Below, in pieces: positions 1-11,711 of a stretch of 64,000 nucleotides of DNA; within the stretch, counting starts at the first letter, position 1; every line of letters begins with the position of its first letter. Origin of the DNA: Lingula anatina (Eukaryota > Brachiopoda > Lingulata > Lingulida > Lingulidae); assembly GCF_001039355.2 (NCBI RefSeq), contig NW_019775618.1, positions 138,908 to 202,907 of the forward strand, in the 5' to 3' direction. The position numbers were made by a program, and so were the translations under genes. The notes beneath the pieces are model-generated. The model searched no databases. It saw nothing but the letters and a program-made list of their open reading frames with translations, and was not told the origin of the DNA.

Positions 1-30
1 AATTTCCATGGTTTGCTATTGCTTGCATAC

Positions 31-3000
31 CAAGAAAATTAGTTCGGCTAAGTTCTGTCTTGATAATAGCCTCGTCGGATAGAGAGGCCAGCCGAGATGC
101 CTGTTGAAGCACACTGCAAAGAACCTGAAATATTCAAAGAACAGTTTATGAATCCCTATTAAAGATCTCTACAGACTGCTATATAAACAGAGGCGGATCC
201 AGTTTTTTTTTTTTTTTTTTCTGACAGTCTTCTAAATTATTTTTATTGATCTATCCTCCATTTTTGACAGTCTTCCAAAAGAAAAAATAAATACCCATCA
301 GTGTAAACTTGAAAATCTGACAATCTTCTGGAAGACTTACAAGATGGCCTCAATCAGCCCCTGATAAACCTCAGCACATCCTAGCTAAGCTGAAGATGAT
401 ACTATAGTTATTTTTCCAACCAATGAAATAACCGAGAACTGTAAAATTTTCTCGAGTTCTCGTCTGCATTCATTCCATGCAAAATGCATGTTGTATTACC
501 TTTTTGTCGTTGAGCAAAGCCTTCTTCTTGGCCAACTTTCTTTTCAAAGCCAAAACCTCATTTCTTGTACCTGAATACCTGATTTGATAAAGACCATGAA
601 TTTAGTCTAATATTTAAGTAAAGAATGGTAGAAGACAGTTTAATTCATCAGTCTTGGATAAAATAATTCTGTAAGAAACAAAATGTAACTTTGTTTTTCT
701 AGTTACTGTAGTGGAATATTTTTCACACAACAAAGAGGGATTTCTGTGACACTTACCTTTCTGACAAAGAGGCTCCTTCAAAGTTCCCTCTTGAGTCTAT
801 CTCCAGTTCTGCAGGTAAATTATCAACATCTTTTATTCCAAAATACTTTGCATTTGTCAAACTTATTTTACTGGCGGACTTTGAGCGCAGTTGATCCAGT
901 TTATAGAGAACCTGCCTCTGAGCAAAGCGGTGGAATTTTTTCTGTGCATTTTCATTTAAATGTCGATTCACTGGAAGACAAATTCATCTTTCATTAGTTT
1001 AGGTGGGTCATTTTAAATATAAATACTCATCTAAACAAGTTTTCTAAACCTAACTTACGCAGATTAAAAAGCATCTTATAATGGGGAAAAACTGCTACTT
1101 AAAAAACATTAATTATATTATGGGTGGACAATTACTAAAACATTCCCACAATAAACTTTCAAAACTCACATTTGTTGAAACCTGTCTGCACCACAACATT
1201 TTTCTTGTAATTCCGAGATTTGTTAAAAGAGGTTGAAGCTCCTGTGGCACATAAAATAAATACATCATTGTACAGATGATAAAGAAGGAAAGAGTAATAT
1301 GAGGGACATTTTAACTACTATTCTGGAATCAATTTAAAAAGAAACTACACTGGTGTAAAATTAGAGTCCAGAAGTTTTTTTTTTTTTTTTTTTTACATTT
1401 AAGATACAGAAATGTAGATTTTACCAGCAGCATTAAGGATCCCAATGGCTTCATTCAGGGTGAAAGGTGCAGACAAAAGATGAACATGTTGTCTTATAAA
1501 GTCATGGTCCTTCATGTGTGTAGAAACTGGAGCATCCGAATCTGAAATAGCAAAGCATTAAAATAACACCAATTTGTATTTCTTTTCAATATGATTAGAT
1601 AGACTATTAAAAAAAAGTCAACTTTTAAAAAAATATACCATAACTTATTCCTCATAAAAACTGCCTTTAATCTATTTCAAATTTTTAAAAGGAAATTTCA
1701 TTATCAGGAATTAAAGATTCGAAAGACCAGACTTCTTCAAGTTTGTATTTACCAGATATTTCACTTGCAGTTATTTTTTCATCTTCTGTCACTTCTTTCT
1801 CTGTAGCCACTTCTCCACTTCCTCTCTTGTCCACTGACTGTGTAGACGTTTGCTGTCCCGTCTCCAACTCTCTTCTCCCCTGAACACTGGTTACAGCATT
1901 ATCCTCCTTTCTTCCTGCTCTTTCCAAGCCTTTGACGTGATCTGAATTTTCCCCAACACCTAGTTTTCTTTTCTTAGAAGATGAAACTTGCTCTTCTTTG
2001 TCTTCTTCCACATCCTCATCCCTAACATTTCCAGACCTCCTCTGATTTTTTACAAGTGATCTCTCTCTTTTCTTCTTCCCAGCAGATTTTGCACTTGTGT
2101 CTTTACGCACACTTCCAGATAATACTGGCTCTTGCTGGTAAACTCTTGTCACAGAGAACACAGATCTATTTGCAGTTGTTACTGATGTATCAGTTCTATT
2201 GGGAGTATTTAGATTTGAGTGGTTCTTTTCACTATCTGGTGCAGTGTCAGTTCTCTTAGATGTTGTGTTTTCAGAGGATCTTCTTTCCTCGGAGGTGACA
2301 GGTTCATCAGGCAGAGGTGGTTCACTCACGTGACTGCCTGTGTCTGACTCTTTACGGGGAAAAAAATTAATACAACGTTAAAACTATTCTGTAAAGTAAC
2401 AATGGTACAATGCAACTTGGTCAAAAGAATCCAAGTGTAACTTTTTTTATCTGTATTTTGACTGATGACAGAATGTCCTCCTATCATTCAATACACATTT
2501 AACTTGATTAAATTCTTAACAGGGAACAATCAACTGAATCAACCTGCTCTCATAAGTTTCTTACCATCTTCACTTGCTTCTTTTTCAATCTGGTCTAAGT
2601 CTTCACCACCTTGTTCCTCCAGTGACGCATCCTGGGGAGGCTCCTCTGTGACCTCCGTTGTCCTTGACCTAGTGACCTCCAGTGATGCATCCTGGGTAGG
2701 CTCCTCTGTGACCTCTGCTGTCCTTGACCTAGTAACCTGGTGTGAGCTGGATGACCTTGAGGCTCTCATGGAGACTTCCTCAGACTCTGCTCTTGCCATT
2801 TCCTGTGAGTCATCCTGCTCATCTTCTGATGAACTGGAAATTACAGGTCTCTTGTCAGTCTTGTCTCTTGCTGATACTTTGCGATGTCTTTGGACCACTT
2901 TTGCCGAGTCTGTCAACGGCGGTGACAGCTTTTCTGATGACTGTGTTGATGGAGTCCCTTGAGGAGTTTCCTTCAATGACTCACCTCTCCCACTACTTAC

Positions 3001-4495
3001 TGACTGTCTTAAGTCAGGTTGATGTCTGTCAGTCTTTTTTTCCCTATTTTCTTCCTCGTCATTATGTTCTGAATCATCTTCTGACTCAGATTCACTGGCA
3101 TTTTTGCTCGTCTTTTTCACAGAGTGGCTAGTCTGTCTCTTTTCTTCCTTTTGTAATTCTTTTCTGGAAGTGTTTGTCTTTGAAGAACTTTGCCTTCTGC
3201 TTTGCACTGTATCAGTTTCCAGAGTGCCGGTCTCTGGTGCTCCCCTAGTATCTGGGTCACTTTGCTCGTCATTACTTTGACTGGCCCTAGACCTTGTTGA
3301 TAGTCTACGAGAGGTAGCCCTTGATTCTTTCTGGGCAGAGGCCTTTTATATAAATGTATAGAAAAAAACATTTGTGGAAATGATGCACTATAAGGTCAAA
3401 AATAAATACAAATCATTCTTTTTCCTTTAAATAGTTTTTTAATGAAAATACAAAGTTACCATATATAAAACAGCAGTAATTTGATAAAATGTTAATTCCA
3501 TTATTTCTGATGTGAGTAACACAAGCATTAAAATATGAAAATAAGTTGGCCTCAAATACTTTTTTCCACCAGACACTCATTGTCACCCTGAATTGAACTT
3601 CATTTCACGGTGCCAGTACTCACCCTATTTTTCCTGTTGTCTCCAGTATTTCCTTGGCTCTTTTTCCCAGTATTAGATCCAGTTGGTCGTCTTCCTCTTG
3701 TCCTTACATCTGGTGAGGACTCAGAGCCTCCTGTCTGCTGTCCCCTGGTGCCTTACAAAGATAAATAAATAAATTAATTAATTAATTAATAAATAACATG
3801 CTAGTATGCTCCTGTCGTCCCTCTGTTCCTTACACAAATATAAATAAGTAATAAGTAAATACATTAAATATGCTTCTGTTGACCCTCTGTGCCTTACAAA
3901 CATAAATTAATAAAGTAATATATGCTTCTTTTCTCCCTTTCTGCCTTAAAAATACAGATAAACAAAAAAATTAATAACATATGCAATAGAATTGACCACT
4001 GGTGAGTTCTTAACCTACACCATGTTAACATTACAGTACTTATGCTTTCACTCAACCTGTCGAGATATTTTTTTCTTCAATATATTACACTTCACTTACA
4101 GTTAAAACATACTCTCTGATACTAAAATCATGCTGAAAAATAATTCACAATTCTGTCAACAGACAAATGGACTGATTAACTCTCATGAAAATACAATTTC
4201 TATAAAACAGACATGAGCCTAGGTTTTAAAAAAAAAACCTCTGAACATTTATCATGGGACCCAACACCTAACCTTGACAAATCTAAGGAACCATCAGAAC
4301 TGAATTAAAAAACGTGGAATTCTGCTTTTCCACATGTCTAATACAAGAAACATTTTAAACTAAATTGTTGAAAACTGTGTCACCAAACATCAACTGATTC
4401 ATTCTTGTTTAAATATGTAATTTCTATACATATTTAACCTAAGTGAAGAAAGCCTGTTCTGGCGTAGCTTTAACACTCACCAATTTAGCCAAATC
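31..4495 (-). CDS. Second, incomplete copy of the same 13-exon gene (exons 3-11 only)
   Basis: Exons matching the complete copy lie at 4481-4495, 3624-3751, 2565-3342, 1753-2349, 1425-1541, 1170-1241, 757-970, 500-578 and 31-124. Frames are intact and most exons have identical lengths. The 2565-3342 exon is 60 nt shorter (two instead of three copies of the 20-residue repeat). Exons 1-2 are absent because the copy stops at the single N at 4656. Exons 12-13 fall beyond the left edge. The sequence runs parallel to 5826-10447 through introns as well as exons, including small transposon remnants. That fits an allele better than an old gene duplicate. It is either a haplotype contig joined in tandem or a very recent partial duplication. 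Confidence 0.7.
188..362. mobile_element. hAT-like miniature element in intron 10 of the unknown gene (left copy)
   Basis: It begins CAGAGGCGGATCCAG and ends near CAGCCCCTG, a terminus style typical of hAT-derived miniature elements, with ATAAA on both flanks. The counterpart in the other copy is at about 6012-6153. The internal part is T-rich and non-coding. Confidence 0.45.
3735..3960 (-). repeat. Acceptor-bearing tandem repeats, second copy
   Basis: This is the allelic counterpart of the 9600-9815 array, with a longer ATTA/AATA tract next to the first unit. The same four decayed acceptor-like units are visible. Confidence 0.55.
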
Positions 4496-4796
4496 CTAAA
4501 CAAAAACAAAAAAATGGTTGATTTGACTTGTTTTAGTCAAATTAAAACCATTCTGAGAGAAAAAAAGTGTTGAAAAAGTAGTGATTTAGCTAAGAGAAAA
4601 AAATTGCTAGCACTACCCCAGCTGCTGTGCCTACCTCTCCTGCTGGCAGTAGTGTNAAAATTGCCGTTTTTTCCAGGAAAATCCAATTTTTGGCCAAAAC
4701 GAAGAGTTATTATGACTTTAAGTTGGAAGTATTTCACAGACATGACCTTTTCCATACAAAAAGCGGAATTCCGCATTTTTTAAATATATTCTGACA

Positions 4797-5110
4797 GTTC
4801 ATCAAGGTTAGGTGTTGGGTCCCATGATAAATGTTCAGAGGTTTTGTTGTTTTTTTTTTTAACCTAGGGACCATTCCCACTCCCTGGGCAGTCTCACTAA
4901 TTTGCTATCAACTTAACCGGCTTAAATGTCTGTCACACCCAGTTAAGCTGTTAAGGGATAATTATCTTTACCCCCTAGCTGATTTGATAGGTGTGACAGG
5001 CATTTAAGCCGGGTAAGTTGATAGCAATTTAGTGAGACTCCCCAGGGAGTTAGACAGATCCAGATGGATCGATCTAGGCATGGGAACCCAGTCCTAGGCT
5101 CATGTCTGAT
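4797..5110. repeat. Inverted, diverged copy of the 4202-4330 repeat, interrupted by a miniature transposon
   Basis: 4797-4868 and 5093-5110 together are the reverse complement of about 4202-4290 (TAGGTGTTGGGTCCCATG is shared), and similarity trails back to about 4730. The two halves are split at CCTAGG by the element at 4869-5092. The same repeat lies uninterrupted near 10070-10150. It is an interspersed repeat of unknown class. Confidence 0.6.
4869..5092. mobile_element. Miniature inverted-repeat element, family 1 (copy 1)
   Basis: Long imperfect terminal arms: ACTCCCTGGGCAGTCTCACT at the left and AGTGAGACTCCCCAGGGAGT at the right, with AAGCCGG-like internal inverted blocks. It is non-coding. 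CCTAGG flanks both sides as a possible target duplication. Relatives lie at 15741-15962, 17915-17990 (one end), 45340-45545 and 49068-49245. Confidence 0.7.
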
Positions 5111-5315
5111 TTCAGCACATTATACATTAATTATGTCCCACCTCAATTTTTAAACCATTGTAAAAAAATTACAATACTCATAGTTACTGCTCCAAATATA
5201 TACCAAATTTCCCATTAAATAATCTTCATATTTCTTAAGAAGTATCTAAATGAAAACATGCAATCCTTTGTTCCAGTTGGGTTCCTTCCATTTAAGTGCT
5301 GTTAAAAGACAGGTG

Positions 5316-7501
5316 TTACTCAAAGAGCTTGTTTATTATTTCTTCATGAGGCAGGGGCACCAACTTTCTTGTCTGCGTCTTCTCTGTAATAAAAAAAAAC
5401 ATTCCATAAAAGTACTGGTAATTAAAATTAAATGTGTTCAATTTAAAACCATTACGATCAGTCAATATATCAATATAATAATTATATATATATACATACA
5501 AGTATATTGGCATGTCTAAATTGAACAAACATAAGGACTCTTCCCTTACAATTTTAGGCAAATAGTGATTTACCTTGGCTACCTGAGGGATTCGAATCGT
5601 CATCTTTTTCTTTTTGTGTCAGTCGCCTCAGTATTTGACCAGCTGAAAAAATTGTAATGTAACAATCCCAGAGACTGTGAATATATGAATCTACAATCAT
5701 TTTTAGCATTTGCTTAGTATTTACTCTTTAATCTGATACCTATTACTTCATTACATTTCATTTATTAATAATTTAACTTTGTTTTTTTTTTAAAGAAGTT
5801 AATAACTTGGGAACAAGAACACTTAATTTCCATGGTTTGCTATTGCTTGCATACCAAGAAAATTAGTTCGGCTAAGTTCTGTCTTGATAATAGCCTCGTC
5901 AGATAGAGAGGCCAGCCGAGAAGCATGTTGAAGCACACTGCAAAGAACCTGAAATATTTAAAGCACAGTTTATGAATCCCTATTAAAGATCTCTACAGAC
6001 TGCTATATAAACAGAGGCGGATCCAGTTTTTCTTCCTGACAGTCTTGTAAATTATTTTTGTTGATGTATCCTCCATTTTTGACCCATCAGTGTAAACTTG
6101 AAAATCTGACCATCTACCGGAAGACCCAAAAGACGGCCTCAATCCACCCCTGATAAACCTCAGCACATCCTAGCTAAGCTGAAGATGATATTATAGTTAT
6201 TTTTCCAACCAATGAAATAACCGAGAACTGTAAAATTTTCTCGAGTTCTTGTCTGCATTCATTCCATGCAAAATGCATGTTGTATTACCTTTTTGTCGTT
6301 GAGCAAAGCCTTCTTCTTGGCCAACTTTCTTTTCAAAGCCAAAACCTCATTTCTTGTTCGTGAATACCTGGTATGATAAAGTACATGAATTTAGTCTAAG
6401 ATTTAAGTAAAGAATGGTAGAAGACAGTTTAATTCATCAGTCTTGGATAAAATAATTCTGTAACAAACAAAATGTAACTTTATTTTTCTAGTTACTGTAG
6501 TAGAATACATTTCACACAACAAAGAAGGGATTTCTGTGACACTTACCTTTCTGACAGAGAGGCTCCTTCAAAGTTTCCTCTTGAGTCTATCTCCAGTTCT
6601 GCAGGTAAATTATCAACATCTTTTATTCCCAAATGCTTGGCACTTGTCAAACTTATTTTACTGGCGGACTTTGAGCGCAGTTGATCCAGTTTATAAAGAA
6701 CCTGCCTCTGAGCAAAGCGGTGGAATTTTTTCTGTGCATTTTCATTTAAATGTCGATTCACTGGAAGACAAATTCATGTTTCATTAGTCTAGGTGGGTCA
6801 TTTTAAATAAAAATACTCATCTAAACAAGTTTTCTGAACCTAACTTACGCAGATTAAAAAGCATCTTATAATGGGGAAAAACTGCTACTGAAAAAAACAT
6901 TAATTATATTATGGGTGGACAATTACTAAAACATTCCCACGTAATAAATTTTCAATACTCACATTTGTTGAAACCTGTCTGCACCACAACATTTTTCTTG
7001 TAATTCCGAGATTTGTTAAAAGAGGTTGAAGCTCCTGTGGCACATAAAATAAATACATCATTGTACAGATGATAAAGAAGGAAAGAGTAATATGAGGGAC
7101 ATTATCTACTATTTTGAATCAATTTCATAAGAAACTACACTGGTGTAAAATTAGAATTCAGAAGTTTTTTTTTCTTTAAGATACAGAAATGTAGATTTTA
7201 CCAGCAGCGTTAAGGATCCCAATGGCTTCATTCAGGGTGAAAGGTGCAGACAAAAGATGAACATGTTGTCTTATAAAGTCATGGTCCTTCATGTGTGTAG
7301 AAACTGGAGCATCAGAATCTGAAAATAGCAAAGCATCAAAATAACACCAATTTGTATTTCTTTTTAACATGATTAGATGAACTATCAAAAAAAGTCAACT
7401 TTTAAAAAAATATACCACAACATATTCCTCATAAAAAATGCCTTGAATCTATTTCAAATTTTTAAAAGGAAATTCCATTATCAGGAATTTAAAAAAAGAA
7501 A

Positions 7502-7547
<46 letters not shown>

Positions 7548-10500
7548 TTCTTCAAGTTTGTGTTTACCAGATATTTCACTTGCAGTTATTTTCTCATCTT
7601 CTGTCACTTCTTTCTCTTGGGCCACTTCTCCACTTCCTCTCTTGTCCACTGACTGTATAGACGTTTGCTGTCCCGTCCCCGACTCTCTCCTCTCCTGACC
7701 ACCAGTTATGGGACCATCCTCCTTCCTTCCTGCACTTTCCAAGCCTTTGACGTGATCTGAATGTTCCCCAACACCTAGTTTTCTTTTCTTGGAAGATGAA
7801 ACTTGCTCTTCTTCGTCTTCTTCCACATCCTCATCCCTTACATTTCCAGACCTCTGAATTTTTACGAGTGATCTCTCTCTTTTCTTCTTCCCAGCAGTTT
7901 TTGCACTTGGGTCTTTACGCACACTTCCAGATAATACTGGCTCTTGTTGGTAAACTCTTGTCACAGAGAACACAGATCTATTTGCAGTTGTTACTGCTGT
8001 ATCAGTTCTATTGGGAGTAGTTAGATTTGAGTGGTTCTTTTCACTATCTTGTGCAGTGTCAGTTCTCTTAGATGTTGTGTTTTCAGAGGATCTTCTTTCC
8101 TCTGGGGTGAGAGGTTCATCAGGCAGGGTTGGTTCACTCACATGACTGCCTGTGTCTGACTCTTCAGGAAAAAAAATTAATACAATATTAAAACCATTCT
8201 GTAAAGCAACAATGGTACAATGTAGCTTAGTCAAAATAATCCATGTATAACTTTTTAATTTTTAGATGTACTTTGACTGGACAACATACTAGTCAATACA
8301 CATTTTTAATTGAGTAAAATCTTAACAGGGAACAATCAACTGAATCAACCCGTTTTCATAAGTTTCTTACCATCTTCACTTGCTTCTTTTTCAACCTGAT
8401 CTAAGTCTTCACCACCATGTTCCTCCAGTGACGCATCCCGGGGAGGCTCCTCTGTGACCTCCGCTGTCCTTGACCTAGTGACCTCCAGTGGCACATTCTG
8501 GGGAGGCTCTTCTATGACCCCTTCTGTCCTTGACCTAGTGACCTCCAGTGACACATTCTGGGGAGGCTCCTCTGTGACATCCGCTGTCCTTGACCTTGTG
8601 ACCTGGTGTGAGTTAGATGACCTTGAGGGTCTCCTGGAGACTTCCTCAGACTCTGCTCTTGCCATTTCCTGTGAGTCATCCTGCTCATCTTCTGATGAAC
8701 TGGAAATTACAGGTCTCTTGTCAGTCTTGTCTCTTGCTGATACTTTGCGGTGTCTTTGTACCACTTTTGCAGAGTCTGTCAAGGGTGGTGACAGATTTTC
8801 TGATGACTGTGTTGATGGAGTCCCCCGAGGAGTTTCCATCAATGACTCACCTCTCCCACTACTTAATGACTGTCGTAAGTCAGGTTGATGTCTGTCAGTC
8901 TCTTTTTCCCTATTTTCTTCCTCGTCATTATGTTCTGAATCATCTTCTGACTCAGATGCACTGGCATTTTTGCTTGTCTTTTTCACAGAGTGGCTAGTCT
9001 GTCTCTTTTCTTCCTTTTGTAATTCTTTTCTGGAAGTGTTTGTCTTTGAAGAACTTTGCCTTCTGCTTTGCACTGTATCAGTTTCCATAGGGCCGGTCTC
9101 TGGTGCTCCCCTAGTATCTGGGTCACTTTGCTCGTCATTACTTTGACTGGCCCTAGACCTTGTTGAAATTCTACGAGAGGTAGCCCTTGATTCTTTCTGG
9201 GCAGAGGCCTAATATATAAATGTATAGAAAAAAACATTTGTGGAAATGATGCACTATAAGGTCAAAAATAAATACAAATCATTCTTTTTCCTTTAAATAG
9301 TTTTTTAATGAAAATACAAAGTTACCATATACAAAACAGCAGTAATTTGATAAAATGTTAATTCCATTATTTCTGATGTGAGTAACACAAGCATTAAAAT
9401 ATGAAAATAAATTGGCCTCAAATACTTTTTTCCACCAGACACACTCATTTTCACCCTGAATCAATCCTTATTTCATGGTGCCAGTACTCACCCTATTTTT
9501 CCTGTTGTCTCCAGTATTTCCTTGGCTCTTTTTCCCAGTATTAGATCCAGTTGGTCGTCTTCCTCTTGTCCTTACATCTGGTGAGGACTCAGAGCCTCCT
9601 GTCTGCTGTCCCCTGGTGCCTTACGAAGATAAATAAATAAATAAATAACATACTAGTATGCTCCTGTCGTCCCTCTGTTCCTTACACAAATATAGATAAG
9701 TAATAAGTAAATACATTAAATATGCTTCTTTTGACCCTCTGTGCCTTACAAACATAAATTAATAAAGTAATATATGCTTCTTTTCTCCCTTTCTGCCTTA
9801 AAAATACAGTTAAACAAAAAAATTAATAACATATGCACTAGAATTGACCACTGGTGAGTTCTTAACCTACACCATGTTAACATAACTTATGCTTTCACTC
9901 AACCTGTCGAGATATTTTTTTCTTCAATATATTACACTTCACTTCCAGTTAAAACATACTCTCTGATACTAAAATCATGCTGAAAAATAATTCACAATTC
10001 TGTCACCAGACAAATGGACTGATTAATTCTCATGAAAATACAATTTCTATAAAACAGACATGAGCCTAGGTTTAAAAAAAAACCCTCTGAACATTTATCA
10101 TGGGACCCAACACCTAACCTTGACAAATCTAAGGAACCATCAGAACTGAATTAAAAAACGTGGAATTCTGCTTTTCCGCATGTCTCATTTAAACTAAATT
10201 GTTGAAAACTGTGTCACCAAACATCAACTGATTCATTCTTGTTTAAATATGTAATTTCTATACATATTTAACCTCAGTGAAGAAAGCCTGTTCTGGCGTA
10301 GCTTTAACACTCACCAATTTAGCCAAATCCTAAACAAAAACAAAAAAATGGTTGATTTGACTTGTTGAAAAAGTAGTGATTTAGCTAAGAGAAAAAAATT
10401 GCTAGCACTACCCCAGCTGCTGTGCCTACCTCTCCTGCTGGCAGTAGTATGTGTGGCTGTTCTAGTGGGCACTGCTATACCTACCTCTCCTGCTGGCAGT

Positions 10501-11468
10501 AGTATGTGTGGCTGTTCTAGTGGGCACTGCTATACCTACCTCTCCTGCTGGCAGTAGTATGTGTGGCTGTTCTAATGTAGTGGGCACTGCTATACCTACC
10601 TCTCCTGCTGGTAGTAGTATGTGTGGCTGTTCTAGTGGGCACTGCTATAGAAAGTCTGGTACTCTCTGCTCTAGGTACCATGTGGGACACATCTGACATC
10701 GCACTCTGATTTCATGGCACATTTAAGGAGGGAAAATATTTGATGATATTTATACTGGGTCCAATAGTATTAAATTTAACAAATACTAACGTTCTGTAAT
10801 TGGAATACTGATATTTGCTGAACTAAATCATTGCCATTTTTTATAAGCACGTGCATTTTTAATCTACATTTTCGTACAGTAATACTAGCTTCTGACTGTT
10901 AATTTACATGTATGGTACTGTATGAACAATTTCATTATGTACAACAGTAGCATCGAGAACACCTTAAAGCATATATTACCTCCAGTCTGCTCCTGTTGGT
11001 GGTGACATTACTGAGTCTGCTGCTGAGTCTGTTCCTGAGCCGTTCTGCCAAGGTCAGATTGAGGGACTCCTCCAACACGGGGCTCTCGCTGTAAGGCACC
11101 GCAAACTTTTTGGCTGGCGGCAGCGGGGCGCTGGACTCGTTCTCCTGGCTACCTGAGCTCTCAGCTAATACATAATACAATGATTATCAATACTTGGGTT
11201 AACTCAGCGTGATCTTATTTAACACTGACAAATATACACGTCTACAGTCTATTGTATAAAATACCCCGAATTGCCAAACTCAGAAACTGTCTGAGCCTGA
11301 GATATAAGTCACATCACCGTTAGCAACATGCAAGCCAATAGCACACGATACAAGCCCAAACACTACCTATGCTCTAAAGGTCAACACTTTCTTGCAATTT
11401 TAATGACAGACTGCTACTATATATTTCTTACACTTCTTTGCTGGCGTTTGTTTCTTTCGTGTTTTCAT
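5316..11468 (-). CDS. Unrecognised Ser/Lys/acid-rich nuclear-type protein, 13 exons, complete copy (about 830 aa)
   Basis: Exons assembled by eye from splice sites and frame, 5' to 3': 11432-11468 (ATG), 10980-11164, 10315-10329 (15-nt microexon, DLAKL), 9492-9619, 8371-9208, 7568-8161, 7202-7318, 6963-7034, 6547-6760, 6289-6367, 5855-5948, 5574-5642, 5316-5383 (TAA). All junctions fit GT-AG. Phases agree except entry into the 9492-9619 exon, whose open frame needs one carried base, or an internal acceptor starting at 9605 or 9602. The N-terminus is basic (MKTRKKQTPAKK). The two large exons are low-complexity, rich in Ser/Glu/Asp/Lys, with SSSSEDE acidic serine clusters (CK2-like), a 20-residue tandem repeat (VTRSRT...EEPP) and a KKRKL nuclear-localisation-like motif. 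The C-terminal 230 residues look helical, with a KRKLAKKK basic helix, and end INKLFE. A chromatin or kinetochore-type protein is possible, but I recognise no family. Only the exon structure is firm. Confidence 0.72.
6012..6153. mobile_element. hAT-like miniature element in intron 10 (right copy)
   Basis: The termini match those of 188-362 but the interior is shorter, including a shorter poly-T. It sits in the same intron position. Confidence 0.45.
7511..7546. repeat. (TA)n microsatellite in intron 6 of the unknown gene
   Basis: Eighteen TA units start about 20 bases after the intron-6 donor. The array is absent from the corresponding intron of the left copy near 1710-1740, so it is allelic or copy-specific. 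Confidence 0.9.
9600..9815 (-). repeat. Imperfect tandem repeats carrying the exon-4 splice acceptor
   Basis: Four degenerate units of roughly 55-65 bases occur here, matching 3735-3960 in the other copy. On the minus strand each keeps a T-rich tract, then TAAG or TTAAG, then a purine-rich exon-like start. The unit next to the coding exon is the functional acceptor. The others look like decayed acceptors. Confidence 0.6.
10448..10652. repeat. 55-bp minisatellite, about 3.7 units, in intron 2 of the unknown gene
   Basis: Units start at 10448, 10503, 10558 (with a 5-base insertion) and 10618 (partial). Each full unit read on the minus strand contains a donor-like GAGAG|GTAGGT and an acceptor-like TAGAACAG. 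The partial gene copy stops at 4656 exactly as it enters this array. Confidence 0.9.
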
Positions 11469-11711
11469 TTTTGACAAAGTTGGTTCTTTCCCGCTTTTCT
11501 GGTGGTAAACTCAAACACGCGAGTAAACTCCCGAGAGGAATGCCTCTGCCGCGCGCACTTGTCAAGATGAACCCAAAACGAGGTCGTGTTCTCCAAGGCA
11601 GCCATATTTGTGTCAAAGAAAAGTCGGGCTTATGATTTAATCGGTGCTGGGGCTTTAACTGCTATTGCCAGAAACCTAGAGTCTTTTGAGTTTTGAAGTT
11701 ATTGCTGATAG
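11469..11711. promoter_or_regulatory. Probable bidirectional promoter between the unknown gene and G-gamma gene a
   Basis: The minus-strand ATG is at 11468. On the plus strand a GTAAGT donor starts at 11712, so a non-coding first exon for the plus-strand G-gamma gene may end at 11711. The interval is more GC-rich than its surroundings, has CpG-bearing stretches (GCCGCGCGC near 11549), and has a YY1-type CCATATT at 11602-11608. I see no TATA box. The donor and the head-to-head arrangement are visible. Transcription start sites and linkage to the gene 8 kb away are inferred. Confidence 0.4.

Noticed and set aside
2465-3131. Plus-strand frames opposite the large exons (also 8454-8997)
   Set aside because: Antisense shadows of the low-complexity minus-strand exons, which have proper splice sites.
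5823-5948. Reading the exon at 5855-5948 through to a stop (TAA at 5823-5825) as the gene's C-terminus
   Set aside because: A GTATGC donor at 5854 joins in phase to the exons at 5574-5642 and 5316-5383, which continue an open, lysine- and acid-rich frame. The read-through end is intron sequence.
1-11468. Assignment of the unknown gene to CENP-U or another kinetochore protein
   Set aside because: Acidic serine clusters and a basic C-terminal helix are suggestive, but I could not align the C-terminal domain convincingly, so no name is given.
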